64,000 bases of DNA, taken from the NCBI GenBank assembly GCA_022316685.1, contig JAKJHU010000760.1, positions 1 to 64,000 on the forward strand, read 5' to 3'. The position numbers and the translations under genes were made by a program. Shown here one piece after another: positions 54,346-64,000 of the stretch (the stretch's first letter is position 1; each line of letters starts with the position of its first letter). The notes beneath the pieces are model-generated. The model worked only from the letters and a program-made list of their open reading frames with translations, was not told the origin of the DNA and did no database searches. The stretch comes from Progne subis subis (taxonomy: Eukaryota; Chordata; Aves; Passeriformes; Hirundinidae).

Positions 54346-56599
54346 TGTCCTTACTCCCACCCCACCATTTCCCCCATCCAAGCCCTGGGACTCAGAGCAG
54401 CCTTGTGTAAATCTGAGCTCCCTCCACCCCAGGCTGGACCTGCAGGTTTCAGCTCCTTGGCTCCAACTCCCACCTGCTTCCCTTGGAGAAGGAGCTGCCC
54501 GAGACACAGAGGGATGTCCATTTATTGTCAGACAACAAACCCAAGGGAAGGCACAGCTCCATCAAATGCAAAAGTCATTCTTTTCCCTGGCTCTGCCCTG
54601 CACCTGATCCCCACAGCCTGTCCTGTTTCCTTCATCCCTCCCATGGCAGGGAGGGATGTCCCTGACTTTCTGGGAAGAGGGAGCTCTGCTCTGGCTATAG
54701 AGTTCGTCCATGTGCCTCTGGAGTGGGAACCACAACTCATCAGTTTTGTGTCCTTGGAGGGACCAGGAACTGGTGAGACTTGGAGGCACAGAAAGGTTTC
54801 TCTTTTTGGACAACATAAAAAATGTGAACATGATAAAATTTAATAAACATCAAAACACTTCCCTCAGCTCCTTGTGACATCCCAGCAACATCTGACATGT
54901 CCAAACCCAAAAGTGATTTCCATACAGGAAGAATTTTCAAGACATAAGAAGAGGTGATATATACGAAACAAATACAATTACGACACTGACTAAGGTGTTA
55001 TTTAAACTTCTGAAAAATTGGACTCCTCTGGAAAGCTCAAAGCATGAAGCCAGTCAAGGGAGACACATTGAAATGACCAGAGAAGAGCTGCATGAGGAAA
55101 TCTGGGAGCAAAAGGAAGGACATAGATCCAGCTTTTCTATATGAAGAAATGCCCTTACACATGGCCAGGAGAGCTGGAAACACCTGAAGGAAGAGGGCCA
55201 TGAATTGTTAGACTGAATGTTGGTGTCAAAGGTAGAGGGCTAGATCAGTATTTCTTCTTCTGCCATCGGTAGAAGAATCCAGTAGATCCAGGAAATTCCT
55301 GTTCCTGGTGGGAAAAGTTTGCCACTTCTTAAAAGTACTTAAATGACCCAGAGAATAGAGATTTGCTTGTATATTATGAAACTAAAAGGTATTAAAATCT
55401 GTGCCCCGTTCCAGGCAGACATCAGCTGTGTGCCCATGCAAAGGCAGTGCCACTTGTGCCCTGAGGTGCAGAGCTGGGATTGGCATCTCTCAGAGAGGAG
55501 CTGAGGGAGAGCAGAGCACCTTGCAAGCTGCAAGTTCCTGACAGCCCCGGAGGGCTCCTGTCCCAAAAACATCTGCTCTGCTCCAGGCTGGAACAGGGAC
55601 CAGCATCATGCCGGGATAATCACAGAACTGAGGTGTGTGCTGGAATTCAATCCCCTCCCCATCCCGCAGCAGCCCTGCATTTCCCTCCTCCAGCCTTGGT
55701 CTCCAGCACAACCATGGAGGCTCTTTGGGCCAGCAGAGAGGCCGGGCAGGGCTGGCCATGGCCGGGAACAGGCCCTGAGCCCCGCAGGAGGATGGAGCTG
55801 GGCCACAGCCAAACTGCCCCGCAAACCTGGGCTGAGCAGCCAGGGCTGGCAATGGCTGGGGACAGAGGCTGGCGCTGACAAATGTCCTGGGCCGTGTTCC
55901 TGCTCTGTCCATGCCACCAAGGGCACAGAGCACCCTCCTCTCTGGGCCACTTGCCTGTTTTCAATGCCTTCCAAGGCGCTGGCCCTGCCCCACAAGGCCT
56001 GGGCTGAGTCCTGCCCCTGCACGCTCACACAGGCTGAGATGGACACTGATGGTTTCTGTGGCAGGCTCTCTCAGCCCAGCCCAGCTCCCTCCAAGCTCTG
56101 CCAGCTGCCCTGAGCTCTCGGCAGCACCAAGGGCCTCTCCCCAGCACAGCCCAGCCGGCTCTGGCCCCACAGCTCTGCTCAGGGCAGGCTGCTCTGGGCA
56201 GGGGCCCCACGGCCTCAGCCCCTCGGAAGGGCACAGCAGCAGCTGCAGCTCATAGAGGGCTCAGCCCCAGCCATGGGGGAAGGTGCCTGGCCATGGGAAA
56301 AGGAGGCTCCCTGTGTGCCCTGCTCTCCTCTCCAGGACATCCTGAGAGCTCTGCAGCCCCTGCTGCCATCCCATCTGCCCAGGCCAGCACAACAGCCCCG
56401 GCCTTGGGGCCCTCAAGAGCTGTTCCTGCTCCAGGCCCAGGGCCCATCCCAAAGCTGGGGCAGCCAGAAAGCTGTGCCCATTTCTGTTCATTCCTGCTGT
56501 GATGAGGATGGATCCTCAGCCCCTTGGGGATTGCTGATAAATTTTACTACTCCAGAGACCTCTTCCTTCTTGAACTCTTCAGTTACGGAGTTCAGTGAG
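54346..56599. other. Interval without recognisable gene
   Basis: No gene or named repeat that I can support. 55480-56500 is GC-rich and open in many frames on both strands without protein signatures. Confidence 0.4.
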
Positions 56600-56900
56600 A
56601 AAAGCTCATAACATTTGTTCAAAACAACCAAACAAGAAAAATGCCTGGGAATGATTTAAGTTCTCAATTCTTCTGTGGTCAATTAGACAAATTTCAGAAG
56701 TTTATTCAAGTAAATGTTCTATATTGAAAGCAATGCAGAGAGAACTGTTTTGTCCTCTTTTCTTTTCCTTTTTATCTATTGATATCAGCAATGTTCAACT
56801 GATATTGACATCCAGCACCTTCCTCTGCAGTCTGAATAGATGTAAAATAAATCAAGACCTGTCATGGCTGACAATCAGTCAGAGTTTGTAGCCCAACCCC
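56600..56900 (+). repeat. Diverged paralogue of 54100-54345
   Basis: It shares TTTCAGAAGTTTATT-, TGACATCCAGC- and CTGACAATCAGTCAGA-like landmarks with the arm B end (and with 39010-39250 inverted). An older copy of the same segment in the same orientation as arm B. Confidence 0.6.
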
Positions 56901-56939
56901 TCCCCACCATTTCTCTCATCCAACCCCTGTGACTCCTAT

Positions 56940-57521
56940 GGATCAGGAATGGTGTGGCCATCAGGAGCAGGGCAGTGATTCTTTCCCTGTGCTTGGCACT
57001 GGTTGGGCAGCACCTCGAGTGCTGTGTCCAGTTCTGGACCCTCCAGTTTAGGAAGGACATGGAGGGGCAGGACGGTGTCCAGAGAAGGGCAACAAAGCTT
57101 GTGAGTGGTCTCTAACAGAAGTCCTGTGAGGAGCAGCTGAGGGAGCTGGGGTTGTTTACCCTGGAGAAGAGGAGGCTCAGAGGAGGCTTCATCACTCTCT
57201 ACAACTCCCTGACAGCGGAGTGCAGCTAGATGGGGGTGAGGATCTTCTCCCAGGGAACAGTGACAGGAAAAGAAGACACGGCCTTAAGCTGCAACAGGGG
57301 ATGTTTAAGCTGGACATTAGGAAATATTCTTCCCAAAATGGTGACTGGGCATTGGAATGGGTTGCCCAGGGAGGTGGGTGGGTCATTGTCCCTGGAAGTG
57401 TCTAAGGAAAGACTGGATGTGGCACTCAGTGCTGTGGTCTGCCTAACAAGGTGGTGTTGGCTCACAGGTTGGACTTGATGCTCTCCGAGGTCTTTTCCAG
57501 CCTGCTTGATTCTCTGATGAT
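56940..57521 (+). mobile_element. CR1 LINE 3' fragment, plus
   Basis: The CR1 3' region runs from the GGCCATCAGGAGCAGGGCAG block through GTCCAGAGAAGGGCAACAA, GGAGAAGAGGAGGCTCAG and GGGTTGCCCAGGGAGG to TTGATTCTCTGATG. It is longer than the other CR1 pieces here and includes the segment encoding the end of ORF2. Confidence 0.85.
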
Positions 57522-57960
57522 GGTGACACTGCAGGGCCCTGGGGAAGCAAGGGGCCATTGTGACACTGCAGGGCCTGGCGGCACTAAGAGGACCAGAGTG
57601 ACACTGTGCATGATATGTCACCATAGAGCCAAGGGGCCATTGTGACACTGTGGGGCTAAATGCAAGCAAGGAGTCCACGGTGACAGTCTGGAGTGTGGTG
57701 GAACCACAGAGGCCACTGTGACACTGTTGAACCAAGGAGATCATTGCTGTGCTGCCAGACCTCATGGAACAAAGGATCCATTGTGACACCCCAGGGTCTT
57801 GGGGGCCCAAGGCACCATTGTGACACTGTGGGGCCCAAGGATCCAAGGGCCTTTGTGACACCAAGGGGTCCCACGGAACCAAAGGCACACTATGACACTG
57901 GGAAGCCTCATGGAATCATGGAGACCACTATGACAGTCTAGGGACACAAGGAACCGTGGT
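57522..57960 (+). repeat. Minisatellite of about 46-bp units (GTGACACTG/AAGG)
   Basis: About nine diverged units with CATTGTGACACTG, GGGGCC and CCAAGG landmarks. The reverse-complement version of the same unit is at 63430-63715, on the other side of the olfactory receptor. Confidence 0.8.
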
Positions 57961-58662
57961 GACACTAAGTTGGCTGGGAGTGTTGATCTGCTGGAGGCTA
58001 GGAAGGCTGTGCACAGGGCCCTGTACAGGCTGGATCCAGGAAGCCAAATCCAACAATGTGAGGTTTAACAAGTCCAGGTACTGAGTCCTGCACTTTGGCC
58101 ACAACAACTCCTGAAGCGGTGCAGGCTGGTGACAGATTGGCTGGACAGAAGCCAGGAGAAATGGACCTATGAGGACTGACGGAGAAAAGGCTGGACATGA
58201 GCCAGCAGTGTGCCCAGGTGGCCAAGAAGGCCAATGGCTCCTGGCCTGGATCAGGGACAGTGTGGCCATCAGGAGCAGGGCAGTGATTCTTCCCCTGTGC
58301 TCGGCACTCGTTGGGCAGCACCTCGAGTGCTGTGTCCAGTTCTGGGCCCCCCAGCTTAGGAAGGACATGGAGGGGCTGGAGAGTGTCCAGAGAAGGGCAA
58401 GAAGGCTGGTGAGGGGTCTGGAACACAAGTCCTGTGAGGAGCGGCTGAGGGAGCTGGGGTTGTTTATCCTGTAGAAGAGGAGGCTCAGGGGAGACAAGGC
58501 AGTGTCAGGGCACAGGTTGGACTTGATGATGCCCAAGGTCTTTTCCAACCTTGCTGATTCTGTGATTCTCTGAAACCACCCTTGCAGCAGTTGCAGGATG
58601 AGCCCTCGGCCTCCTCTTCAGAAGGTCCAGCAGCCCAGGTCTCTCAGCTTCTCCTTGCAGCC
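57961..58662 (+). mobile_element. CR1 LINE 3' fragment with shared flank, plus
   Basis: CR1 from TGTGCACAGGGCCCTG to GATTCTGTGATTCTCTG (58572), then the flank GAAACCACCCTTGCAGCAG also found beside both CR1 pieces at the palindrome axis. The shared non-CR1 flank shows that these are copies of one locus. Confidence 0.85.
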
Positions 58663-58664
58663 TG

Positions 58665-59110
58665 TCATGGTTTAGGGCAAATTTGGGAGAAGTTTGGGTA
58701 GCAAACCCAAATGGCCCCTCCCCCAACCAGTCTGGTAAAAAACTTCCTCAGAAAAAAAGTGGAAAAAACTATTTTACTTAACAAACAAAGTGCACAAAAG
58801 TATAAAGAATGAATAATATGAAACAATAAAACCTCTTATTCTGGAGTGAGATGGCAAATTGAGAAAGTTCCAAAGCTCCAGAGAAGGGAACAAAAGGGGC
58901 ATCTCCGCAGAAAACTTGGCTGGGAGATTATTTTGTTCATTTAAATCCACCAAGGGTGCAGCCCCTCATTGGCACAGTCTGTGGCCACTGGGAAGGTGGA
59001 GAGAAAAAATATGAGAAATGGCACAAAAAAGGACATTTCTTGGGAAGATTAAAGAAGTAAAACAAAGATCTCTAAAATGAAACCACCAAGAAGTATGAAA
59101 AATTACTTTT
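58665..59110 (+). repeat. LTR fragment starting TGTCATGGTTTAGG
   Basis: It begins with the TGTCATGG start of avian class III LTRs, followed by A-rich sequence with AATAAAACC near 58825. The right edge is not clear and may be truncated near the olfactory receptor 3' end. Confidence 0.45.
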
Positions 59111-59143
59111 ATTACAAGTGATTTTAAGAAGTTGACCAGCAGT

Positions 59144-60076
59144 TTAGTGTTCCTGAAACCATCTAATCATCAGTCTCCAGACTGCAGCCTTGAGCTCCTG
59201 GTTCCTCAGGCTGTAGATGAGGGGGTTCAGGGCTGGAGGCACCACTGAGTACAGAACTGAAAGGGCCAGATCCAAGGATGGGGAAGAGGTGGAGGTGGGC
59301 TTCAGGTAGGCAAATACTGCAGTGGTGATGAACAGAGAGACCACAGCCAGGTGAGGGAGGCAGGTGGAAAAGGCTTTGTGCCGTCCCTTCTCAGAGGGGA
59401 TCCTCAGCACAGCCCTGAAGATCTGCACATAAGAGAAAACAATGAACACAAAACAACCTAATACCAAACAGGCACTAACAGCCAGAACTCCTAGCTCCCT
59501 GAGGTAAGACTGTGAACAGGCAAGTTTGAGGATGTGTGGGATTTCACAGAAGAACTGGCCCAGGCCATTGCCATGGCACAAGGGCAAGGAAAATGTATTG
59601 GCTGTGTGCAGCAATGAATAGAGAAAGGCACTGGCCCAGGCAGCTGCTGCCATGTGGGCACAAGCTCTGCTGCCCAGGAGGGTCCCGTAGTGCAGGGGTT
59701 TGCAGATGGACACGTAGCGGTCGTAGCACATGATGGTCAGGAGGGCAAGCTCTGCTGAAATGAAGAACAGAAAGAAAAAGACCTGTGCAGCACATCCTGT
59801 GTAGGAGATGTTCCTGGTGTCCCAGAGGGAATTGTGCATGGCTTTGGGGACAGTGGTGAGGATGGAGCCCAGGTCGGTGAGGGCCAGGTTGAGCAGGAAG
59901 AAGAACATGGGCGTGTGCAGGAGTTGGCCGCAGGCTGCGGCGCTGATGATGAGGCCGTTGCCCAGGAGGGCAGCCAGGGAGATGCCCAGGAAGAGGCAGA
60001 AGTGCAGGAGCTGCAGCTGCTGCGTGTCTGCCAGTGCCAGCAGGAGGAAGTGGCTGATGGAGCTGCTGTTGGACAT
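59144..60076 (-). CDS. Olfactory receptor, family 14-like, intact
   Basis: Seven-transmembrane G-protein-coupled odorant receptor of 310 residues. I chose the ATG at the complement of 60074-60076 (MSNSSSISHFLLLAL), which gives the standard length and an N-terminal NSS glycosylation site; the longer open frame starts 48 bp upstream in what is probably untranslated exon. Signatures: GN in TM1, PMFFFLLNLALTD in TM2, CYDRYVSICKPLHY at the end of TM3, KAFSTCLPHL before TM6, PALNPLIYSLRN in TM7, and the loop Cys residues. MCYDRY in place of the common MAYDRY and PMFFFL in place of PMYFFL are small departures. A splice acceptor (CTTCAACAG, complement of about 60105) lies just upstream, as in other receptor genes with a single coding exon. 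No disruption seen. Confidence 0.93.
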   Translation of the reverse strand: MSNSSSISHFLLLALADTQQLQLLHFCLFLGISLAALLGNGLIISAAACGQLLHTPMFFFLLNLALTDLGSILTTVPKAMHNSLWDTRNISYTGCAAQVFFFLFFISAELALLTIMCYDRYVSICKPLHYGTLLGSRACAHMAAAAWASAFLYSLLHTANTFSLPLCHGNGLGQFFCEIPHILKLACSQSYLRELGVLAVSACLVLGCFVFIVFSYVQIFRAVLRIPSEKGRHKAFSTCLPHLAVVSLFITTAVFAYLKPTSTSSPSLDLALSVLYSVVPPALNPLIYSLRNQELKAAVWRLMIRWFQEH

Positions 60077-60124
60077 TTCTTCACTCTGGCCATGGAGTCC
60101 TGTTGAAGGAGGACACAGTGACAA

Positions 60125-62389
60125 GTCAGGGCAGACACTGCTGAGTAATGTCCAAGCCCCTTCTCCAAGCCCTGCCCCTGCTGCTCTGTGCCACCCAATT
60201 TTCCTTTTCTCAGAGCCCTTTCTTCATCCCCATGCCTGGAGCTCTGCCCCATTGCTGTGATGAGCAGGGGCTCTGCCCATGGACACCAAGGGGTCAGCTC
60301 TGCTCTGCAGCACTGGGGTCATGGGAACAGGGACAGGGCCCAGTCCTGGGGTTGGACTTCATCATCCCAAACTGCTCCTGAGGCAGAGGAGCTTGGCAGC
60401 ATCTCCTGTGCCGGGAATAAGGAACGGTGATGGCCAAAGGCAGCTGGAGAGGGTTTCCTGCTGTGCCCAGGGAGATCAGAGAGAACTGTGCAAGGCAAGA
60501 GCATTGGCTGTAACTCAGTGAAGGGTGAGGGGAGCTGCTCTCTCGCTCCATCTGTCCTCAGCTGCCCTTTCTGAGATCGAGGGCAGTCCCTGTGTTCCCA
60601 TGAAAATAAGCCTGACACAGCTGAGAGCAGAGGGAGCCACAGCAGAGTAAACTGGCTCAGCCTTTCTCAGAGTCCCAGCCCCACTCCTGGCCAAGGACAC
60701 TCCTGTCCCTCAGTGTCCCCTGGAGGCAGCTCACAGCTTGGATGGCATCCCCAGGACACACCCAGGGTCCTGTCCATGGCACTGCTGGAGGAGAGTCAGC
60801 TCATTCCCAGCCTCCAGCCTGCCCTGCCCAGAGCTCCTGGGGCAGAGGGAGCTGGAATACCCCATTTGCAGTGTCTTGGCATAGGGATCTGTAAAAAAAG
60901 TAATCACGGAATAGTTTGGTCTGGAGAGGACTTTCAATATCCCAGCACATTTCGGTGGCACTTTCCCCCCACTGCCTGCCCAGGGCTCTGCTGCCTGGAG
61001 CTGTCCCTGCCTGCAGCTGCTTCCCTGTGCCCAGGGCTGGGCCCTGCCAGTGCTGCCAGAGCCCAGCCCAGCCCTGGGGGCTCAGCTCTGCCCTGCAGAG
61101 CCCTCCCAGCTCAGACACTGCCCAGGAGCAGCTCTGGCTCTGCAGGCTCTGATGGCAAGGTCAGAGCAACCCTGAGGAGGCTGGAAAAGTGACACTGGTG
61201 CTGCCTGCAAGGGACCCTCTGCTGATTTCTGTCACGGCCTGGTTTATTAAGATCTGAGAGAAAATTGTTTTATTTTTCTCAACCTGAACTGAGAGATGAA
61301 TATCTATGTGCAATTTCCCCTCCAGGCAACACAGAGCAGTAGATTAAAAAAGCAGGATTTTTAATTTCATGTAGCCCCTGTCTGTCTGTGCTCCCTGCAC
61401 AATCTACTTGGAAATGTTCTGGAGTTAAATGTCATGCTTGGAGCAGTCCTGAACAATGCAGCATCCTCACCACACAAGAAGAACATGTCCACGCTTTACC
61501 AGCTGTCTCCTTCCACCCAGATCTTGTCCCCCAGTCCTGGGAGCAGCTCCCCGGAGGACAACTCTTAGGAAAGTGTCCCCAGGTTCTAGTTAAGCAGAAC
61601 ACTGCAAGCACTGTCGACTTGTGAGGACAAACAAGGAAAAGGTGTCTTTGGGTGCTGAGCAAACCTGGATGTGTTTCAGGAATGCAAAGGGCCAAGGCCT
61701 GAGCCCCAGCCCCTGGCAAGGCTGATCCTGTCCCTCCCTCATTGCTCAGGGCTCTTCCTGGGGCACTGGGATGTGGGGATGTGCAATGCCAAGGGCAGGA
61801 GCATGGGGTGGCCCCTGCCAGGCTGCTGAGCAGGGACAAGGAGGCAATGAGGCTCCAGAGCTGCAAGGGTCACTTGTCCCCTCCTGGCCTCAGGCCCAGG
61901 GCCAGCAGCCATGGCCCAAGTGCTGCAGGAGTTGGCTCTGTCAGGGCCTTTCAGCTGCTGCCCATCCCTGTGCCCTCTCCAGCCCAGGCTGTCCTACGGT
62001 GTCCATGCCCTGTGCCTCTGTCCCTGCAGGCTGTCGTCATCCCCTGGCTGCCCCACCTCGCTGGCCCCTTCCTTTGCTGACAGCTCTGTGTCCTGCCTGC
62101 CTCTGCCTGGGCACACAAAGCTTTGGGCTGCTCCAGACTCCTTCTGGGGGATGTGTTGTACCACAGCCCTGCCCTGGGAGAGAAATTCCTTGCTCCTGGT
62201 GTCCAGTCCTGGACTTCTCCAGCTGCCCTCTCAATAATTTTTTTATTTCTCTTTCTCTTTTCTGCCATGTCAAAATGATCCCCCATCTCTGAAATCACCC
62301 TTCAAGCACTCCCAGGGCTCTTGTCCCCTGTCCTCAGTCTCCACTCCACTGAGCACAGAGCTCCTTTGTCCCTATACAGTGGTCAAGGG
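60125..62389. other. Upstream region of the olfactory receptor
   Basis: It probably contains the receptor's 5' untranslated exon and promoter, which I cannot locate. GC-rich stretches at 60960-61190 and 61680-62240 are open in several frames but show no domain. Confidence 0.4.
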
Positions 62390-63230
62390 CTTGAGGCCAT
62401 GGACACCTGGAAAAGAAGCATGGTTCCTTTCTATAGGAAGGAAACCACAGAACCTCATTGTTTCGAAGGCAGATGAGAAGCACTCACCAGAGGCCAAGGC
62501 AAGCCAGACCATTTGTCCTTGCAGCTTTTTTTCTGAGAGCAACCTTTGGATATATGGAGAGTTTGGAGGTGGATTTCCATTTGAGCCATGAGTGCCTGTA
62601 CCAGAGTGACAATTCTCCTCCACAGGAAGGAAAGGGCAGAGCCTCAGTGTTTCAAAGGCTGATTAGAGGTGGCCCCAGAGAGGCTGAGGACAATGCCAGC
62701 AAGATCTGTTTGTCTTGTCTGTTTCTGTCTGGTAGCAATCCTTGGTTAAAAGAGAATTTGGGAGGCCAAATCCTAGTTTTGTCCATGGGTGGCTGGACAA
62801 GCACAGTTCTTTTCCATAGGAAGAACCCCTAGTGTTTCAAAGGCAGGGGACAGCTGGCTCTCAAGAAGCCAAGGGAACCTGGACATTCCTGGCAGCTTTT
62901 TAATCTGGAAGCTTTCTTTTGATATATGGAATTTCAGAGGTGAATTCCCAATTTTGGCCATGCACACCTGGATTTGAAAGATGTGTTTTCCATGGCAAGA
63001 AAAGCAGGCCTCCGCAGTGTTTTGAAGGCAGGCAATAGGTGGCCCCAAATAGGCCAAGACCATCCAGAGCTGTCTCTTCTGGCAGGTTTCACCTGGGAAC
63101 AATCCTTGGATATAATCAAATTTGGAGGTAGAATCCCAATTTTGGCCATGGGCATCTGGAGGAGGAGGACAGTTCTTTCCAACAGGAAGGAAAGCACACA
63201 ACTCCAGGGTTTCAGGGGCAGATGAGAAGT
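62390..63230 (+). repeat. Tandem repeat of about 187-bp units, 4.5 copies
   Basis: Units start near 62398, 62586, 62780, 62958 and 63144, each with a CCATG..CACCTGG-like start, a TTCC(A)TAGGAAGGAA block, a GTTTCAAAGGCAG block and GGATATATGGA. A single partial unit also borders the long LTR at 41945 and its copy at 52985. Confidence 0.85.
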
Positions 63231-63429
63231 GACCCTCAACATGCCAGGGTCAGCTGGACCAGTCAGGCAGCCCCCAGGAGGCCAAACCAGCCAGACCTGT
63301 TCCATGTTCCCTTGGATCCATGGTGCCCTGCAGCATCAAAATTGCCCCTTGGTAACATGAGTCCTTGCAGTGTCAAAATGGTTTGCTTGCTTCCATGGGG
63401 ATGAAAAATAAACCCAATGGCCCTTAGGT
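63231..63429. other. Short spacer
   Basis: Transition between the two arrays; it already contains CAGTGTCAAAATGG-like half-units of the following minisatellite. Confidence 0.5.
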
Positions 63430-63715
63430 TACTTGAGGTCTCAGAGTGTCACAATGATTTCCATGAGTCTGTAAGTTCCTGCAGTGTCACAATGGCCCCT
63501 TGGTTCTACAAGGCCTGATTGTGTCACACTGGCCCCTTGGTTCCATGAGACCTGGCAGTGTCACAGTGGTTGCCTTGGTTCTATGAGGCCTTGTGGTGTC
63601 ACAATGACGCTTTGGTTCCGTGGGGAATCACAGTGTCAGAATGCTCTCACTGCTTCCATGAGGCCCTGCAGTGTCACAGCTGCTCCTTGCTTCCACAAGG
63701 CCCTGCAGAGCCCCT
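63430..63715 (+). repeat. 46-bp minisatellite, inverse of 57522-57960
   Basis: Units of the form CAGTGTCACAATGGCCCC-TTGGTTCCATGAGGCC repeat about every 46 bp, six to seven times. Confidence 0.85.
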
Positions 63716-63732
63716 TGATTCACACAGCCTCT

Positions 63733-64000
63733 GTTGTGGTTTGGACTCATGGGTTGAGATGAGGACTGGGAGAAAAACACTAAAGGAAAAAGAGGTTCAA
63801 ATTTAAAGGTGTAAAGTAAATTTAATAATCAGAAGAGGATAACGAGAAGTAAAATGAGACTTTAAAACAACTTTTTTGTCTCCCAGCCCCTCCCTCTTTC
63901 CCACCAATAGCACAGTGAGACAGGTAATGGGGTTTTTTGTCAGTTCATTACCCAAGATCTTTCTCTGCTTAGGGAGAGGAGATTTTCTTCTGTTGTGTCA
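63733..64000 (-). repeat. LTR-like element running off the window
   Basis: Its layout resembles the 3' portion of the family L LTRs (GAGAAAAACACTAAAGG, TTTAATAATC, CCCTCCC, TTTTTTGTCAGTTCATTACC and GGGAGAGGAG in the same order). Likely a related class III LTR in minus orientation, incomplete. Confidence 0.5.

Overview
The window reads as a piece of a songbird (passerine) nuclear genome, probably from a repeat-dense region such as a sex-limited, pericentromeric or ampliconic segment. The grounds are CR1 LINE fragments, several avian classes of endogenous retrovirus (ERV), long LTRs with TGTCATGG starts, a family-14-like olfactory receptor, a PIM1-like kinase and a C2H2 zinc-finger gene of types that are expanded in passerines. 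There are no bacterial operons, tRNA genes, rRNA genes or CRISPR arrays. Host coding sequence is a small part of the window; retroviral debris, tandem repeats and segmental duplications make up most of it.

Layout. 1-5088: 3' half of a plus-strand ERV (RNase H, unknown middle, broken env, 3' LTR). 5100-15540: four copies of a GC-rich interspersed repeat (R1) with polypyrimidine tails, a 3.3-kb AT-rich satellite and two paralogous minus-strand LTRs. 14652-19171: minus-strand ERV-2 (LTR, env, integrase). 19172-24562: minus-strand ERV-3 with both LTRs, gag, an env remnant and, between them, a CEPT1 retrocopy and a plus-strand solo LTR. 24568-27320: a CR1 piece and two further truncated minus-strand ERVs (ERV-4, ERV-6). 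27323-28876: a long solo LTR. 28880-39009: a direct duplication enclosing the PIM1-like kinase gene; the right copy carries ERV-5, a young element with betaretrovirus-type gag and gammaretrovirus-type env. 39010-54345: a large inverted duplication holding the zinc-finger gene, long LTRs, a 41-bp minisatellite and CR1 pieces at its axis. 54346-64000: CR1s, two minisatellites and a 187-bp array around an intact olfactory receptor gene.

The likely host genes are the olfactory receptor (intact), the zinc-finger gene (one frameshift), the PIM1-like kinase (splice phases consistent throughout, but an in-frame TAG in the first exon and HWD in place of HRD) and the decayed CEPT1 retrocopy. They do not form a pathway. 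Several insertions can be ordered because the duplicated segments preserve empty sites: ERV-5 and one long LTR each have target-site duplications and an intact empty site in the paralogous copy.
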